A stretch of DNA of 64,000 bases, from the NCBI GenBank assembly GCA_034406715.1, contig CP137878.1:248001-312000 (forward strand), given 5' to 3'. Position numbers and translations under genes: made by a program. Origin of the DNA: Rhodotorula mucilaginosa. Taxonomy: Eukaryota; Basidiomycota; Microbotryomycetes; Sporidiobolales; Sporidiobolaceae. This document shows, in pieces, positions 1-11,055 of the stretch. The notes beneath the pieces were generated by a model, which worked only from the letters and a program-made list of their open reading frames with translations, ran no database searches and had not been told where the DNA came from. How positions within the stretch are numbered: the stretch's first letter is position 1; every line of letters begins with the position of its first letter.

Positions 1-325
1 TGAGCGAGATGATCGAAGTCCGGTTCGACCTCGACGAGCCTGCGACCTGGATCGGTTGCGGTCTGGACGAGCCTTCCGACGTGCGAGGAGTTGCGGCGCC
101 CAGCGAGCCCACAGGAGACGTCATGGTCGACGACAACGACGACGAGGAAGAACCGACAAGGGGTGCGGGCGCCTGCAAGAGGTCGGCGGCCGAAGCGCCC
201 ATGAGCGTGCCCGGCTTGGCGGCTTCGCTGCCGAGAGCGAGTCCCTTCTTGTTCCGATTCTTGCCACGGCGCGCGAGCAAGCCGCCAGGCGAGTTGGCGC
301 CGTCCGTCGAGCCGACGACGTCCAT
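1..325 (-). CDS. 5' part of an unidentified gene (partial at window edge)
   Basis: On the minus strand an ATG at 325 opens a frame of 108 codons that runs off the window. The peptide begins MDVVGSTDGANSPGG, followed by a basic cluster ending NRNKKGLAL, then a serine-rich, low-complexity stretch (SSSSSLSST). A basic cluster followed by leucine-x-leucine resembles the MAP-kinase docking site (D-site) at the N terminus of fungal MAP kinase kinases. That is only a suggestion, because no catalytic domain lies inside the window. An open frame on the plus strand (9-515) covers the same bases but is arginine/serine-rich in the way an antisense shadow is. Codon choice on the minus strand (C/G in third positions) supports it as the coding strand. 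Confidence 0.55.
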   Translation of the reverse strand, partial: MDVVGSTDGANSPGGLLARRGKNRNKKGLALGSEAAKPGTLMGASAADLLQAPAPLVGSSSSSLSSTMTSPVGSLGAATPRTSEGSSRPQPIQVAGSSRSNRTSIISL

Positions 326-707
326 GTGGTGGGCGGCGGCGAATAACGAGATTTGTCGGATTTGGACAGGCGGAAGGTGTGACCAGCAGCACAGGCTCGT
401 GTGGATTAGTTTGGTGCGTAGGCTAGAGTCGCTCGCCGGTAGCTGTGAGGGGAAGAAGAGCCGGTCCAGAGAGCAGAGCCGCGAGCCGCTTTCCACCGCA
501 CCTCGGGGATATTAACCCGGCGAAAAGACCTCGCTATACAGAGACAGACCGTGGTACGGCTGCTATAAGTTCAGAGGCTCCCTCTTGCTGCAAGAGAAAA
601 GTCGAACCGGATGAACAGGTCGCGGGAGCAAAGGTGGCGCAAAAGCGATAAAAGGCATCAAGCAGGTGTTGCTGTCGCATAACCACCGCTCAGTCTACGA
701 ATATACT
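326..707. other. Intergenic stretch
   Basis: This lies between the start of the partial minus-strand gene and the end of ERG4. It should hold the promoter of the former and the 3' region of the latter. I see no open frame with protein-like composition and no RNA gene. Confidence 0.4.
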
Positions 708-2779
708 CTAAAGAACATATGGGATATACCTATCGAGCCAGAACGTCGTCAGCTCGAGACCGGGGAAAAGTGGAGCGTCGAAAAAAGAGACTCACGAGTA
801 CGGCACCAACTTCTTGTACCGCGTCCAGTCGTCTCCGTACTTGCGCGCACACTTGGCCTCATCGCGCGAGTTGCGGTGCAGCAGCATCGTCGCGTGAAAG
901 ACGGGGTAGTAGTACGGGATGACGGAGCCTTGGCCGGCCGAGGCACCCCAGATGATGGCTTGGATCCAGTCCGAGATGTAGTCTGCGCCGGCGGGTCATG
1001 CACAGATCAGCAGCTGCTCGACATTGTTGTGGCACCTGGTCCAAGGCCCCGGCGAGGCCTCGACCGATTCGATCGAAAAGCGGACTCACTCGGCTTGCGC
1101 AGGTACGCCCAGAACCCGTCGAGCAACAGCTCGCCGCGCTTGGTCTTGAGCGTCTTGGGGTTCTCGAGCTCGGCCCACGGCAATTGCGGGAACGTGTACC
1201 GCTTGATGTAAGTTCCGGTCTTGACCGCCTTGAAGTGCGACTTTTGCGCCATGCAAATGTCCATCCTGGTTTGTCCACGGTGGCGCGAGTCAGGGGGGAG
1301 TTGGCTCGTAAGGTGGACAGCTGAAGGAAACCGAGTCTGTGGCAACTCACATGCACTGGGCCAGAGTGATGGCGACAAAGAGGAAGACGAGGACCGGCTT
1401 CGAGTAGGTGTAGGTGGCGGGGTCGTGCGTCGCCATGTAAATCGCGGCGTACGCGTACGAGAACGGGACGCCCGCGAGGTTCCAGTACGAGAGGAGCCAG
1501 CCGAACTATATGGGGCGCAGACGGTAATCAGTTTATCGTAGCAGGTCCCAGCATTTCCGATTCGGCACGCACCTTCTCGTAGTTCATGTCTAGGTTGCGG
1601 CGGGAAAGGATCAAAGGTTAGCTGTCGAAACCACGTCACCACAATGGATCAGAGGCAGAAGGAGCTCACCCCAGGTTTGCGGAATGTATTGCTCGCCCTG
1701 TTTTCGGTGCGCGCACCCAGAATCAGTATGCGGGGGAGGCGACGGAGGGGCGAAGAAGCATCTCCGCACCTTGGCACACGCGTTCAGGTAGAGTCCGGTC
1801 CCGTAAGCAAAGAGCCAGGTATTTCCGCTGACGTAGCCGTAATCCTGGTACTGCTTGGCGACGGCGCCCATCGCGAGGGCAAACAGGATGGTCCACGAGA
1901 CGCGGATCTCTGCAAACATCTTGATGTCGACGATGCCGACGCGCGGGTTCAAGGTCGAGCCCATGAAGTAGTCGTAGATGAGGTTGCCACTCATGCGGTA
2001 CTGGTCGCCGAAGAGGTAGGTGACGGCGGCGAGGGCGAAACCCGAGATGGAAGCGGTAGTGAGCAGAGGACCGTACAAGTCGATCACTTCTGCGAGGTTG
2101 AAGACGCCGGTGTAGTGCGCGAGTCCGACGAGGGCCGCAGTCAGGTAGACGGACGTGTAGGCGTTGCAGTAGTAGTCGAGGACGCGGTTGTTCTCGTGCG
2201 CGAGCGGCAGTCCCTTTTGCCACACGCCCGGCATGAAGAAGGCGAGGAGGAACTGGCCGCCGACAAAGACGGTGTAGACGATGACGGCCTTTTTGGTCGG
2301 CATGGCGTGCTGCGGGCGCGTGCACTAACGAGTCAGTCTCATGTAGACGAGACGAAAGGGAACGTGCGGCCTCACCTCCCAGACCAGCTCGGCGACATGC
2401 CTGACAAATTCGACCCAGCCGTCCGGCCCAAAGAGCGAGAGCGCGTCCTTCGGTGTCGCAAGCTTACCTGTCGGTCCACGAAACACCAGGACGCAGCATG
2501 CAGACGAGACGAGTTGTCAGTCAACTTTCTCGAGAGGACGCGCAGTTGTCACATCTTGGCGACCACCCGGGACTGACCGTCGTAGAAGTAGAGGCAGACG
2601 TAGAGATAGTAGAACAGGGCGGGGAACCCCGTCATCATGGCGAAGGTGCCGACCGCGCCTCCAAACTCGAGGTGTTCCTCCTCAGCATGCGGGTCGTCGA
2701 CGGTGTTGCTCTTGGGGGAGGCTGCGTTCGCCGTCCGGCGTTGGCGCAGTTGGCCGTTCCGCTGCTGCTCGACTGCCAT
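708..2779 (-). CDS. ERG4: Delta(24(28))-sterol reductase (ergosterol C-24(28) reductase)
   Basis: It catalyses the last step of ergosterol synthesis, NADPH reduction of the C-24(28) double bond, in the endoplasmic reticulum membrane. Nine exons close in phase: 2578-2779, 2376-2467, 1770-2324, 1670-1697, 1573-1589, 1351-1505, 1090-1265, 796-982 and 708-729, giving 477 residues, the normal ERG4 length. Recognisable family blocks include LYVCLYFYDG, VYTVFVGGQ, FGDQYRMSGNLIYDYFMG, LNPR, GEQYIPQTWDMNYEKFGW, ARKYGDDWTRYKKLVPYS and the C-terminal YIPYVL. Many hydrophobic segments fit the multi-pass fold. The start (MAVEQQRNG) is the first ATG of the conserved first exon; an in-frame ATG lies further upstream, so the N terminus has some doubt. 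One exon is only 17 nt and the last is 22 nt. It is divergent from the gene at 3050, with about 270 bp between the starts. Confidence 0.95.
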
Positions 2780-3049
2780 CTCCTTGTGCAGGACGATGTA
2801 GCAAGAGGCGGCTGAACAACGCTGCAGCTGGCTCGCCTCGATCGTGCCTCGCTCCTTTTTCCAAAAAGTCCGCTCGCTGCATTTCATATCGCGTGTGGAT
2901 CCGACAGAGACCAGCTCAGCCAACCTGTGAACGTACCGCTGCGGCTGTCCAGCCGAAATCGCGCTCGCGTACAGACGCCTTCGACTTCATCACCAAATTC
3001 TTATCTCGGACGACAAGCACCGCCAGCAATTGCTACAAGCGCCGAGCGT
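2780..3049. promoter_or_regulatory. Divergent promoter region between ERG4 and the gene at 3050
   Basis: The two start codons point away from each other across 270 bp, so both promoters must lie here or within the first introns. I identify no specific factor site. Confidence 0.4.
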
Positions 3050-4106
3050 AATGACAGACACCGAGTACGAGGACCCGTTCGGTGCCGAGCTGGGCGCGTT
3101 CGACATCGTCGCCGACTCGAGCGCGGCGACGGCACGACAGCAACGCATCGAAGCAGCTCGCAAGGCGGCGCGGAGTTACCAAGCCAAAGTCGAGGAACCG
3201 GGAGTGCGTTCATCTCCTCTGACTTCCTTCTGGCATCCCGCAAGAGCTGACCGCCGTCGTGTGTTGTGATCAGTGGTACAACTCGCTCGACCCGACCGCG
3301 AGAGCGAAGGATCTCGCGCGACTCGTCCTCTACTCGCTGCACGGCAAGTATTACGAGCGCCGGTTCCTCGAAGTCGTCGACGCCGGATGCGAACTCATAG
3401 CAGGCGAGGTCAAGGAGCAGAGCGAAGTGATCGACCTCGTCCTCCGCGCGGCAGCGAAATGCGACATCGAGGTGCAAAGACGAAAGCAGGTCCTCGACCT
3501 CGCTCGGAGATGGCGCGAATATGCAAGTTCGGTTCATTTGCACGCATTGCGTTCGAACGTTAAGCGGCTGACCTTGCACGCGCCGGTTTGGCCGATCTTT
3601 CTCGACGTACGTAGCCGCATCTCGCATCGCTTTCGCTCGCCTCGGCCCGAATCCTGTCCGCCAATTCACCACTCGCCGTCGCCGCACCGAGCCGCAAAGA
3701 AGACCTGCCGGTATCCTCCGGTGAAGTCATTGCGGCTACGCTCGCCTCGCTGCGATTACATCCGACGCTACCCATCCCGCAAGCTTTCCTGGCTTGCATC
3801 CTCCGCGAGGCCGGCCACCCCTTCCTCTCCTCCGCCATCTCTGATCCCACTCTCATGTCCGACGATCGACCGGACGCCGCATCCGAAGTCGAACGCGAGA
3901 TCGAGCAAGTCGACCTGATTGGGGATGGCGAGCCGGCGGAGGGCGACGCGATCGTGAAAGCGCGTCGGGACATTCTGCGAAGAGTGGTCGGTCTGCCGCT
4001 GCAGGCCGAGCTGGGAGGAGGTGCAGCAGCGGGATCAGCTTTACACGGCGATGATCCCGGCGCAGAAGATTCTCGAGCCGTTGGTCGGAACGTGCGCAGT
4101 TTGTAG
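3050..4106 (+). CDS. Unidentified protein gene, reading frame disturbed
   Basis: I do not recognise the product. The start MTDTEYEDPFGAELGAFD is clear. A canonical intron (GTGCGT to GATCAG, about 3203-3271) joins EEPG to WYNSLDPTARAKDLARLV with phase intact. That frame reads helix-like through CDIEVQRRKQVLDLARRW. After about 3530 the protein-like signal moves to another frame (ADLARAGLADLSRR), meets a TAG at 3612-3614, then continues in the same frame (EVIAATLASLRLHPTLPIP, AFLACILREAGHPFLSSA). The last 30 codons look better in yet another frame (QLYTAMIPAQKILEPLVGT). I find no set of canonical introns that repairs all of this. It may be a decayed gene, an assembly with indels, or a gene with unusual splicing. 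The end at 4106 is the stop of one frame and is provisional. Confidence 0.45.
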
Positions 4107-5239
4107 TCTAAAAAGCTGATCGCTCCCGGCCGGGGATCCCTCGGAAGCTGATAACGACGCTAGACCGTACGCGTCGGCGGTCACTCCGAGTCCGCTGCGT
4201 CGCTCTTCCGAAGCTCGAGCTGCAAAACGCAGCTGCGTCGTGTGCAAATAACATGCATGCGCACATCACGCGCGGTCGAGACTGCGCCAAAGTGTCTATG
4301 CCTTCAAGCTTCGAGAGAGGTCCTTCTCAGTCGAGCTTATCGGCGCAACTCGCTGCTGATCTTAAGTCCGTCACCGCTACCTCCGAAGTTGGTGTACTCG
4401 CATCCGAAGTCTAGATCATGGCCAGGCGTGGACCGGAGATCTTATCTTCGATCAAAGCTCATGTGTGAGGGCGGGGCACTGTACCGAGGGCGAGCGTATG
4501 CATGCTCATCTCTTCGAACTCGCTTGGGGACAAAGAAACCTCACGCTTGCTCACGCACTATAGCCGTACCGTACGAATCGCGCTCGATATCATCGTACTG
4601 TAACGACTACGTAGCGGACAGCTTGCCTGCAGCGGTTGACTGTTGCGGCGGTGTGGTGATTTGCACGAGATTAAACTACAACAGAGTTTGTTCGCTCGGC
4701 TCACCGAAAGGTCCGTGTGCTAGTACAGTCTACTAGCTGTTATTCCGATTACTGTAACGACGCCCAAACCGCAGCAGCTTTGGCGCCAAGCTCCGCCGAG
4801 CGTCGTGATGCATGCAATTCTCGCCGTCAGAGCTTTTGACCGGCGAACCGGGCGCGGACCGGGCTTGTGCAGTCGCCTGCAGTCCGGCGGGTGCGTGTGC
4901 GCGAGGTGTAAAGGGCTGCTATGTGGCTGAGTGAAGACGGCGTTACAGCTGTACGTACACCCGACCGCGAATCCGTCGCGGAGCAAGCTGCCGGAGACCC
5001 GTTCGATCGAGGAAAACGCGCACCCCGGCTGTGCGTGCATCGCGTGCGTTTCTCCCGAGAAATTGTCCCGTTTGGGAAACGATCGTCAGCTCGAGTGCGG
5101 GGTTGGCGCAGGGCTTCCGCGCCAACGAGGCCACGGATGGGAAAACGCGAAGCTGCCAAGTTGCGGAAGAGAGAGCGTCGTCCGGAAGTCCTGCAGTGTG
5201 GCCCTTTCGCCGCGACGCAGCAGTCATAGACACACAGCC
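4107..5239. other. Long intergenic region without a recognised gene
   Basis: About 1.1 kb lies between the end of the unidentified gene and the glycosyltransferase start. Open frames occur on both strands but none has protein-like composition, a splice pattern or a family motif. I looked for tRNA-like A and B boxes by eye and saw none. The 3' part is presumably the promoter of the next gene. Confidence 0.4.
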
Positions 5240-7974
5240 ATGGCTCCGCTCGGGACCCAGGCACGGCGAGTCCGGATCGTCGTCGTCCTCGCCGTCTGCC
5301 TCGCCGTCGCGCTGTCGGCGATTCAACCGTTCCACCAGCGATTGTCGAGCGCGGTCGCGTCGACCAGCAGCCTCAAGATCTTTGCCGGGTCGTCGTCCGA
5401 GAACGATGCAGGGCCCGATCCGTACTGCGCGGCCCACCCAGAAGAGTGCGGCTACGCTGCGATGCTCTGTGACGACGAGCTTGTACGTGGCCATCTTCAA
5501 AGGTCCCGCCTCTGGTGATCCCCCTGGCGGGGTGGATCCTAGACCTAGTATTCTGCGTCGAGTTGTACCTACGAGGGGGCTGACTCGTCGACTCGGCGCG
5601 CGCGCAACAGCTGCCGGCACTGCGAGTGTTGATTTACAGCGTCTACGAGACAGAGACGCCGCATCCGTTCGTCGTCCTCGTCCTGCCAGAAGTGTCGCAG
5701 GCAGCACGGCAAGAGCTCGCCCAGATCGCAGAGGACGTGATCCCCGTCCAGCAACTCGCCTACCCGTACGACGGCAAGGTCAAGTTCGAACTCGGAATCA
5801 ACAAGCAGTGCCGCTACTCGAAACTGCACCTCTGGGCTCAGACCCAGTTCCGCTCCCTCATCTACCTCGATGTTGACACCGCTGTACAAAAGGTGAGCAG
5901 AGACGGCCGCGACACGGGCGCAAGAGCTATATCCGGCTTATCTGGCGCCCATCGCCCATGAACCCCTTCCGGAGCCTGGGAGCCAAACTGATCAGATTCC
6001 CGCCTCGCTCAGAACATCGACCACCTCTTCTCGACAAATACCAACTTTGCCGGTGTCCGCGACCTCGGCGATGTCACCAACACGGGCGGTTCGTCTCCGG
6101 TTTCCCTCCTTGCTCCTGTCTTGTCCGCACTTTCCGCTGACGCCTGTTGTCGTACAGTCCTCGTGCTCAAGCCCAGCGAAGCGACGTTCCAAGACATGAT
6201 GGACACGTACTTGACGGCGCCGAGTTACAACCGCGGCGACCAGGGCTTCCTGAACTGGTACTTCTCCAATCGGACCCGAACAGGCGTCAGGTCCTTGCCT
6301 CCAGCCTACAACGTTCCGCCGAAGCTCAAGGTGCGGAGTTTCCAAACACGTGCTATTTTGGAGAGGTCCTGATCACGTTCTCTTGCAGGGCTTTGCGATC
6401 GGAAAGAAGCTTATCGAGGATGCCTTCGTGTACCATTTCACCGCCGAGACCAAGCCGTTAGTTGCGCACTTCTGATCTCGTTTTGACGTACACGTCGCTG
6501 ACCCAATTTTGTCGGTACAGGTGGTCCTTCCACTCGTTCTATCACGCCGACTGGCGGATGAACTACCACCCGAAGATGTTTGCCAAGTGGCGCGCGATGG
6601 AGTACGAGTTCCACCAGCTCCACCCCGAACTCGGCAACCATCTCGCACTTCCGCGCGAGCCGTCCGAGGTCAGGGATGCGCTCGAGGGCTACGACTGGCC
6701 GAACTTGCATCGCCAGTACGACCTCTGCCACAAGTACAACCCGAGGTACGAGTCGAACGGCCACTTCCCCGTTCAGGACCAGTACTCGGTCGCCATGTCG
6801 TACTACAACCCGGAACGGATGGAGTACCTGCCGAGGCTCATCGAGCACTACCTCGCAAGCGACAAGTACGTACTCTTCGAACGTCTTTCGGTCATCACGG
6901 TAAAGCGAGCGAGCTAATTTCCCGTCGCGTCACCTCCAGGGTTCACACCGTCTTCATTACGTGGCATTCGCCGGATTCGCACATCTCGCCCGAACTGCAG
7001 GCGCTCGTCAGCCAGGGTCGGGTCAAGATCATCAAGCAGACGACCGACTCGCTCAACAACCGCTTCAACCCGATCCCGGGCCTCAAGACGCAGGCCGTCT
7101 TCATCTGCGACGACGACATCTACACTCCGATGACTAGCGTCGACTTTATGTTCGAGAGTGAGTCCGGGCGGGCATTTCCTCCTCTGCGCGTGGAAAGCAG
7201 CTGACCCTGCTCGACCCTTCGATAGCGTGGAAGAACCGACCCGACTCGCTCGCGGGTTACTTCCCTCGTATCCACGGCATCAAGCCGGACGGCACAACCT
7301 TCTACGAGATGGCTGGCGTGTACCACAAGTACAGCAGTGCGTGACTGCCCCTTTAAACTCGATTGATGACCTTCCCGCTAACCCTAGTGCTCCCTCTCGC
7401 ACCCGCTTGGCACAGTCATTCTCACCAAGGCCATGATGATGAACGCCAACTTGTGCGTACTCTTCGACGGGTGCAGCCTCACTCACAGGGCGCCGAACTG
7501 ACCCGTCTTGCGCGTTTTGCCAGCCTGCACGCCTACACGTGTGTCCTCGCGCCGGAGATCCACCGATACGTCGACATGGGCAAGAACTGCGAAGACATTG
7601 CCGTCAACATGATGATCTCGGGCCTGACCGGTCTCCCGCCCGTCTGCGTCGAGGAGCACGAAGTCCTCGACTTTGGCACGTCGCGCGGCATCTCGATCTC
7701 GTCGGCGTTCACGCACCGGCGCGACCAGTGCACGGCCGACTTGATCAAGCTGTTTGGACGGGATACCCTGATCGAGACGCGCGAGTTTGTGCGGCCGTTT
7801 GACGCCAACAAGTTCCGCAAGGTCAAGTGGGAGGAGCTCGACAACGTTTTGGTGAGTTTTCCACCACGAGACTCGACCTTTTCGTCTACACCGGGAGGAC
7901 CACCCTACTGACCACTCGCACGGGACTCGCAGGAGATGGAGCGCGCATCTAGAGCAGCGCAGACCAAGTCCTGA
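5240..7974 (+). CDS. Membrane-anchored GT8-GT64 fusion glycosyltransferase
   Basis: Eleven exons close in phase: 5240-5482, 5611-5892, 6013-6088, 6158-6330, 6389-6456, 6521-6865, 6940-7157, 7226-7336, 7416-7452, 7524-7851 and 7933-7974, giving 640 residues. A hydrophobic segment (VRIVVVLAVCLAVALSAI) at residues 12-29 is a type II signal anchor, predicting a Golgi lumenal enzyme. Residues about 70-320 form a glycogenin/galactinol-like GT8 domain: YLDVDT is the DxD metal motif, followed by NTGVLVLKPS, GDQGFLNWYF and HFTAETKPW. Residues about 396-600 form a GT64 exostosin-type domain: VFITWHSPD, VFICDDDIY (DDD motif), AGYFPRIHG, YEMAGVYHKYS, KNCEDIAVNMMISG. Both active-site sets look intact. Sugar specificity cannot be told from sequence; a role in glycan or capsule-like polysaccharide assembly is inference. 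It is convergent with cofilin. Confidence 0.9.
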
Positions 7975-8163
7975 CGCGCGGGTCGCAGATGGGCTGCATA
8001 GATTGGAAGAGAGGAGGAAGAAGACGACGGTCGACCCAGAGCTTGATAGACCGCCTTGAAGATCGTCGGGAGCGCCGCGGCGCCAAGTCTCGAGGAGCGG
8101 CTTATACTGCTTTCTACATCTCATCATGATCTCGGAGGGAGAGGGGTTTTCCCGGCGATGTTA

Positions 8164-8180
8164 GGGGGGGGGGGGGGGGG
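8164..8180 (+). repeat. G17 homopolymer
   Basis: Seventeen consecutive G residues lie 190 bp past the glycosyltransferase stop, in the convergent interval before cofilin. Such a run could form a quadruplex on the plus strand, and its length is likely unstable in sequencing. Confidence 0.9.
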
Positions 8181-8628
8181 TTCCGGTTCCGTATAGCGTA
8201 CACTTCTGTTTTGGGAGATTGTTCTAATATTGCATACATAGATTCCATTCTTCATCACTATGGGCTGTCTCCAGGATTCTGTGAGGTCTCCTCGCAGGCT
8301 CACTGTCGTGGCCAGAGCTTCGGGAAACGTGCGCGCTTTCCTCCAACGAGCGAGATACTCGACAGGTTCTCACAGAGCAAGGTGGCAAATCAAAGTCGCA
8401 GGAAGAAATTGTGGTATCAATGATCTCGGTACGGGGGCACTACTGACATCTCGGAAGAAGGGAAAATAGAAGAGAGAGGGCGGCGGCGGGGTTCGGGCAC
8501 ACGTTTTTGCGTCCATGACAGAGAGAAGGAAGGAGTTCGTGTGCGAACGATAGGATCGGTGTCGGGGGGTGACGCGGGGGGGGAAGAAGATCGAGGACGG
8601 CAAAGTCGAGTCACGCGCTGCGCTCTCT

Positions 8629-9524
8629 TTACGAGGTACCGCGCGAGATCTTGTCGAGGACTGAGCAGAGACCCTGGTCAGCACACGGGCGGCAAGTATC
8701 CGAGCCAGAGCCGGGGGGAGCGTACCTTCGTCGTACGCGACCTCGGACGAGTCGGTGCCCTGGATCTCGTTGGCGACGCCGACGAGACTCCGACGGAGGG
8801 CGTCCTTGGAAGAGGCGTAGAGCATCTTTTCCTTGATCTTGGCCTCGTCCGGGGACCAAGCGTAGAAGCAAATCTTGTTGCGCTTGCCGCCGTCCTTCTC
8901 GTACTCAAAGTCGTAGACTGCGTACCGGGGCGAGTTGGGCGGGAGGTCGTTCAGGAAGTCGTCGTACGAGGCGGAGGGCGAGGTCTTTTCGACCTCGATC
9001 TGGGTGTTGTCGGCCGAGAGCTTGAAGACGATGTACTTGGTCTCTGCACAGCAGGCCGAGAAAGAAACAGGTTTAGCGCGACTGCCCTTTGCAGGTGTCA
9101 AGGGGGGCGACGCACTCTTTCCGAGCTTGAGCTCCTGGAAGCTGTCGAGGCACTGCGAGTTGACTTGGACACCTGAAGACTGTTGGCCAGAAGTGTGCGT
9201 ATCAGCACTTGTGGTTCCCAGAGCCACTTGAAGGGGTTGCTTGACGAGTCAGAGGGGGTGGTGCCCGATGCCGTTCCCGTCCGCACGACGTCCCTCGCTC
9301 GCTGGCGAAGGGAGTGGCACGGGCTGAGACTCCGTAGCGGGTGTATGGCTGGTGCGTCCGATCTGCGCGCCTGGTTGAGCAGAGTGCTGGCTGGCCGAGG
9401 CGGGCGATAGCATGACGCGGGGGCACGGCGGACGAGTCGACGACGCTCGAGCGTAGGGCGCGACAGACGCGGGGCACGAACGGGGAAGGAGAGGTGGAGC
9501 AGGGTACATAGCCAAACTCACCAT
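8629..9524 (-). CDS. COF1: Cofilin / actin-depolymerising factor
   Basis: It severs and depolymerises actin filaments in the cytoplasm. Exons 9522-9524, 9116-9179, 8726-9043 and 8629-8660 give 138 residues, the usual yeast cofilin length. The first coding exon is the ATG alone, followed directly by a GTGAGT donor and a 342-nt intron. The mature start is therefore M-SSGVQVNSQCLDSFQEL, with the conserved N-terminal serines that control actin binding. Family blocks follow: YIVFKLSADNTQIEVEK, SYDDFLNDLPPNSPRYAVYD, KICFYAWSPDEAKIKEKMLY, SSKDALRRSLVGVANEIQGTD and VLDKISRGTS. The KxKMLYASSKDALR region is the long actin-binding helix. An ORF finder would miss the split start. It is convergent with the glycosyltransferase. 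Confidence 0.95.
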
Positions 9525-10130
9525 ATTTGCCGAGTCTATGCGGGAGGGGAGGACGAACTGGTCGCTTCGCACGTCGTCCGCAGGGTTGCAAATCGAATTC
9601 CGCCATTTTGTAATCAAGCAATACAAAAGGTCAACAGGCACCTTCCCGTCCCACCTCTTTCCCTCTCACCATGACCTCGGACTGTAACGATTACGACCGA
9701 CTCTCGTACTGCTCGCAGGCTTGATTATTGGCTGCCGCTCCCCTTCAATCTCGACTGTCCGAAGCTGAACTCTCGATTCTAACTTGCGAGGGCTCTCATC
9801 CAGCTCGCTCATTCCGGGCGAACCCGTGCATGGCGCTGAGCTCCAAGGCGCTACGACGCTGGGACTTTTATGAGTTCAATAGCGCCGGCTGTACCTCGGC
9901 GCCGAAAGGTCCGCAGCAAACAGGAGCTGGAGAACTTTTGCCGGGACAAACTCGACGCCGCTCGCAGTGAGCAAGAGCTGCACACGACTTCCGATCCTAC
10001 ATTCAGCTTTTCACACTGCCCGACCAGCATTTGTATCTACCCGCAGCCCGACCGCGTGCTCATCTCCGACGCACGCCGCCACAGCTTCCTTCAGCAGCCC
10101 ACTTCCGCGATTCCGCCCGTCCTGGGATCC
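9525..10130. other. Promoter of cofilin and an uncertain plus-strand open frame
   Basis: The left part should hold the cofilin promoter. On the plus strand an ATG at 9870 opens MSSIAPAVPRRRKVRSKQEL, which looks like a real protein start and meets a GTGAGC donor at about 9967. What follows is ambiguous, and past 10131 it overlaps the better minus-strand signal. I cannot decide whether this exon is real. Confidence 0.25.
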
Positions 10131-11055
10131 TCATCGTCCATCCTGCCCCGCTGCTCCCCTGGACGAGTCCGAGTTCCGGCTGACCGGGTTGTACGGATTC
10201 GCTTCCTCACAAAGACCGGGTAGGATGCCCTCGAGCCGTTTGACTTTTTTGTCGGCCAGACGTGCCTCGGCTTTGAGCGTGTTGAGCTCTGCTCCGGTAC
10301 GGTTCGAGGTCCCGCTTGATCAGCCTCGAAGCATGACAAGGTTGTATCGGAATAAAGTGACGCGCTATTTACGCCCTGCGCGTCGAGTTTCACCGTCGCC
10401 TCTTCCAACGGCTTCGCCTCCTCCCTGGCTTTACGCGCCTTCTTCTTCTCGGCGGCGTGGATCTCTCGGAGGCGGTAATTCACTGTTCTGGAGACTCATC
10501 TTTCAAAAGCTGAACGACGTGGGATGACCAGAGGTCCGCAAGCTGCGGTGCCAGCTGGTACAGATCGTTGAACCGGGTTGCTTCTGCATCACGTGAAGGA
10601 CGCAGGTCAGCTTGGAGTTCGCGACTCGACCCTCAACAATGCACCGAAGAGAAGTCGTCCTCGTCGTCATCGTCCCGTTTCGAATGCTCCAGGTGTACTC
10701 GACGCTCTGCTTCGACAGCAGCTTACCGGTATACTCTGCGCCGTCAACCCAGCCGCGGGGACCATGGATCAGCCACGAGTCCTTGCAAGGAGAACAAGTC
10801 GCCGTACGCACCTTCCTTGTTGATGAGCAGCTCCTCCCACACCTTTTCGAGCGCCTTCAAATCCGAACGGTTAACAGGCGCGAGGAGCCTTTCCATGACC
10901 GGTTTTGGCGGTGGCACCAGCCAGCGTTCGTCGTGCGCACTCTGCACATTAGCGGTCTCTCCAGTTGACGCCCACGACCCGGTCTGGGGTCTGGACTGGG
11001 TTGAGCCGACGGAGGACCGCCGGCGTCGAGCGACTCGAGGCAGCCACGGCGACAT
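10131..11055 (-). CDS. Unidentified coiled-coil-like gene, exon structure unresolved
   Basis: Several minus-strand blocks are strongly protein-like but lie in different frames. In order they are NRSDLKALEKVWEELLINKE, then DSWLIHGPRGWVDGAEYT or a competing acidic frame (HSKRDDDDEDDF), then RFNDLYQLAPQLADLWSSHV ending near LLKDESPEQ, then a lysine-rich helix (EIHAAEKKKARKAREEAKPL), and last LKAEARLADKKVKRLEGILP, ending at a TGA at 10131. A GTAAAT to GCAGAG intron joins the last two in phase. Other joins need very short introns or a frame change. The overall picture is a small helical protein, perhaps a kinetochore or complex subunit, but no family is recognised. The start at 11055 is only the first ATG of the upstream frame. 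Confidence 0.35.

Noticed and set aside
1644-2576. 310-codon plus-strand open frame
   Set aside because: It lies exactly antisense to well-supported ERG4 exons; composition is Arg/Glu/Val-rich in the way high-GC shadows are, with no motif.
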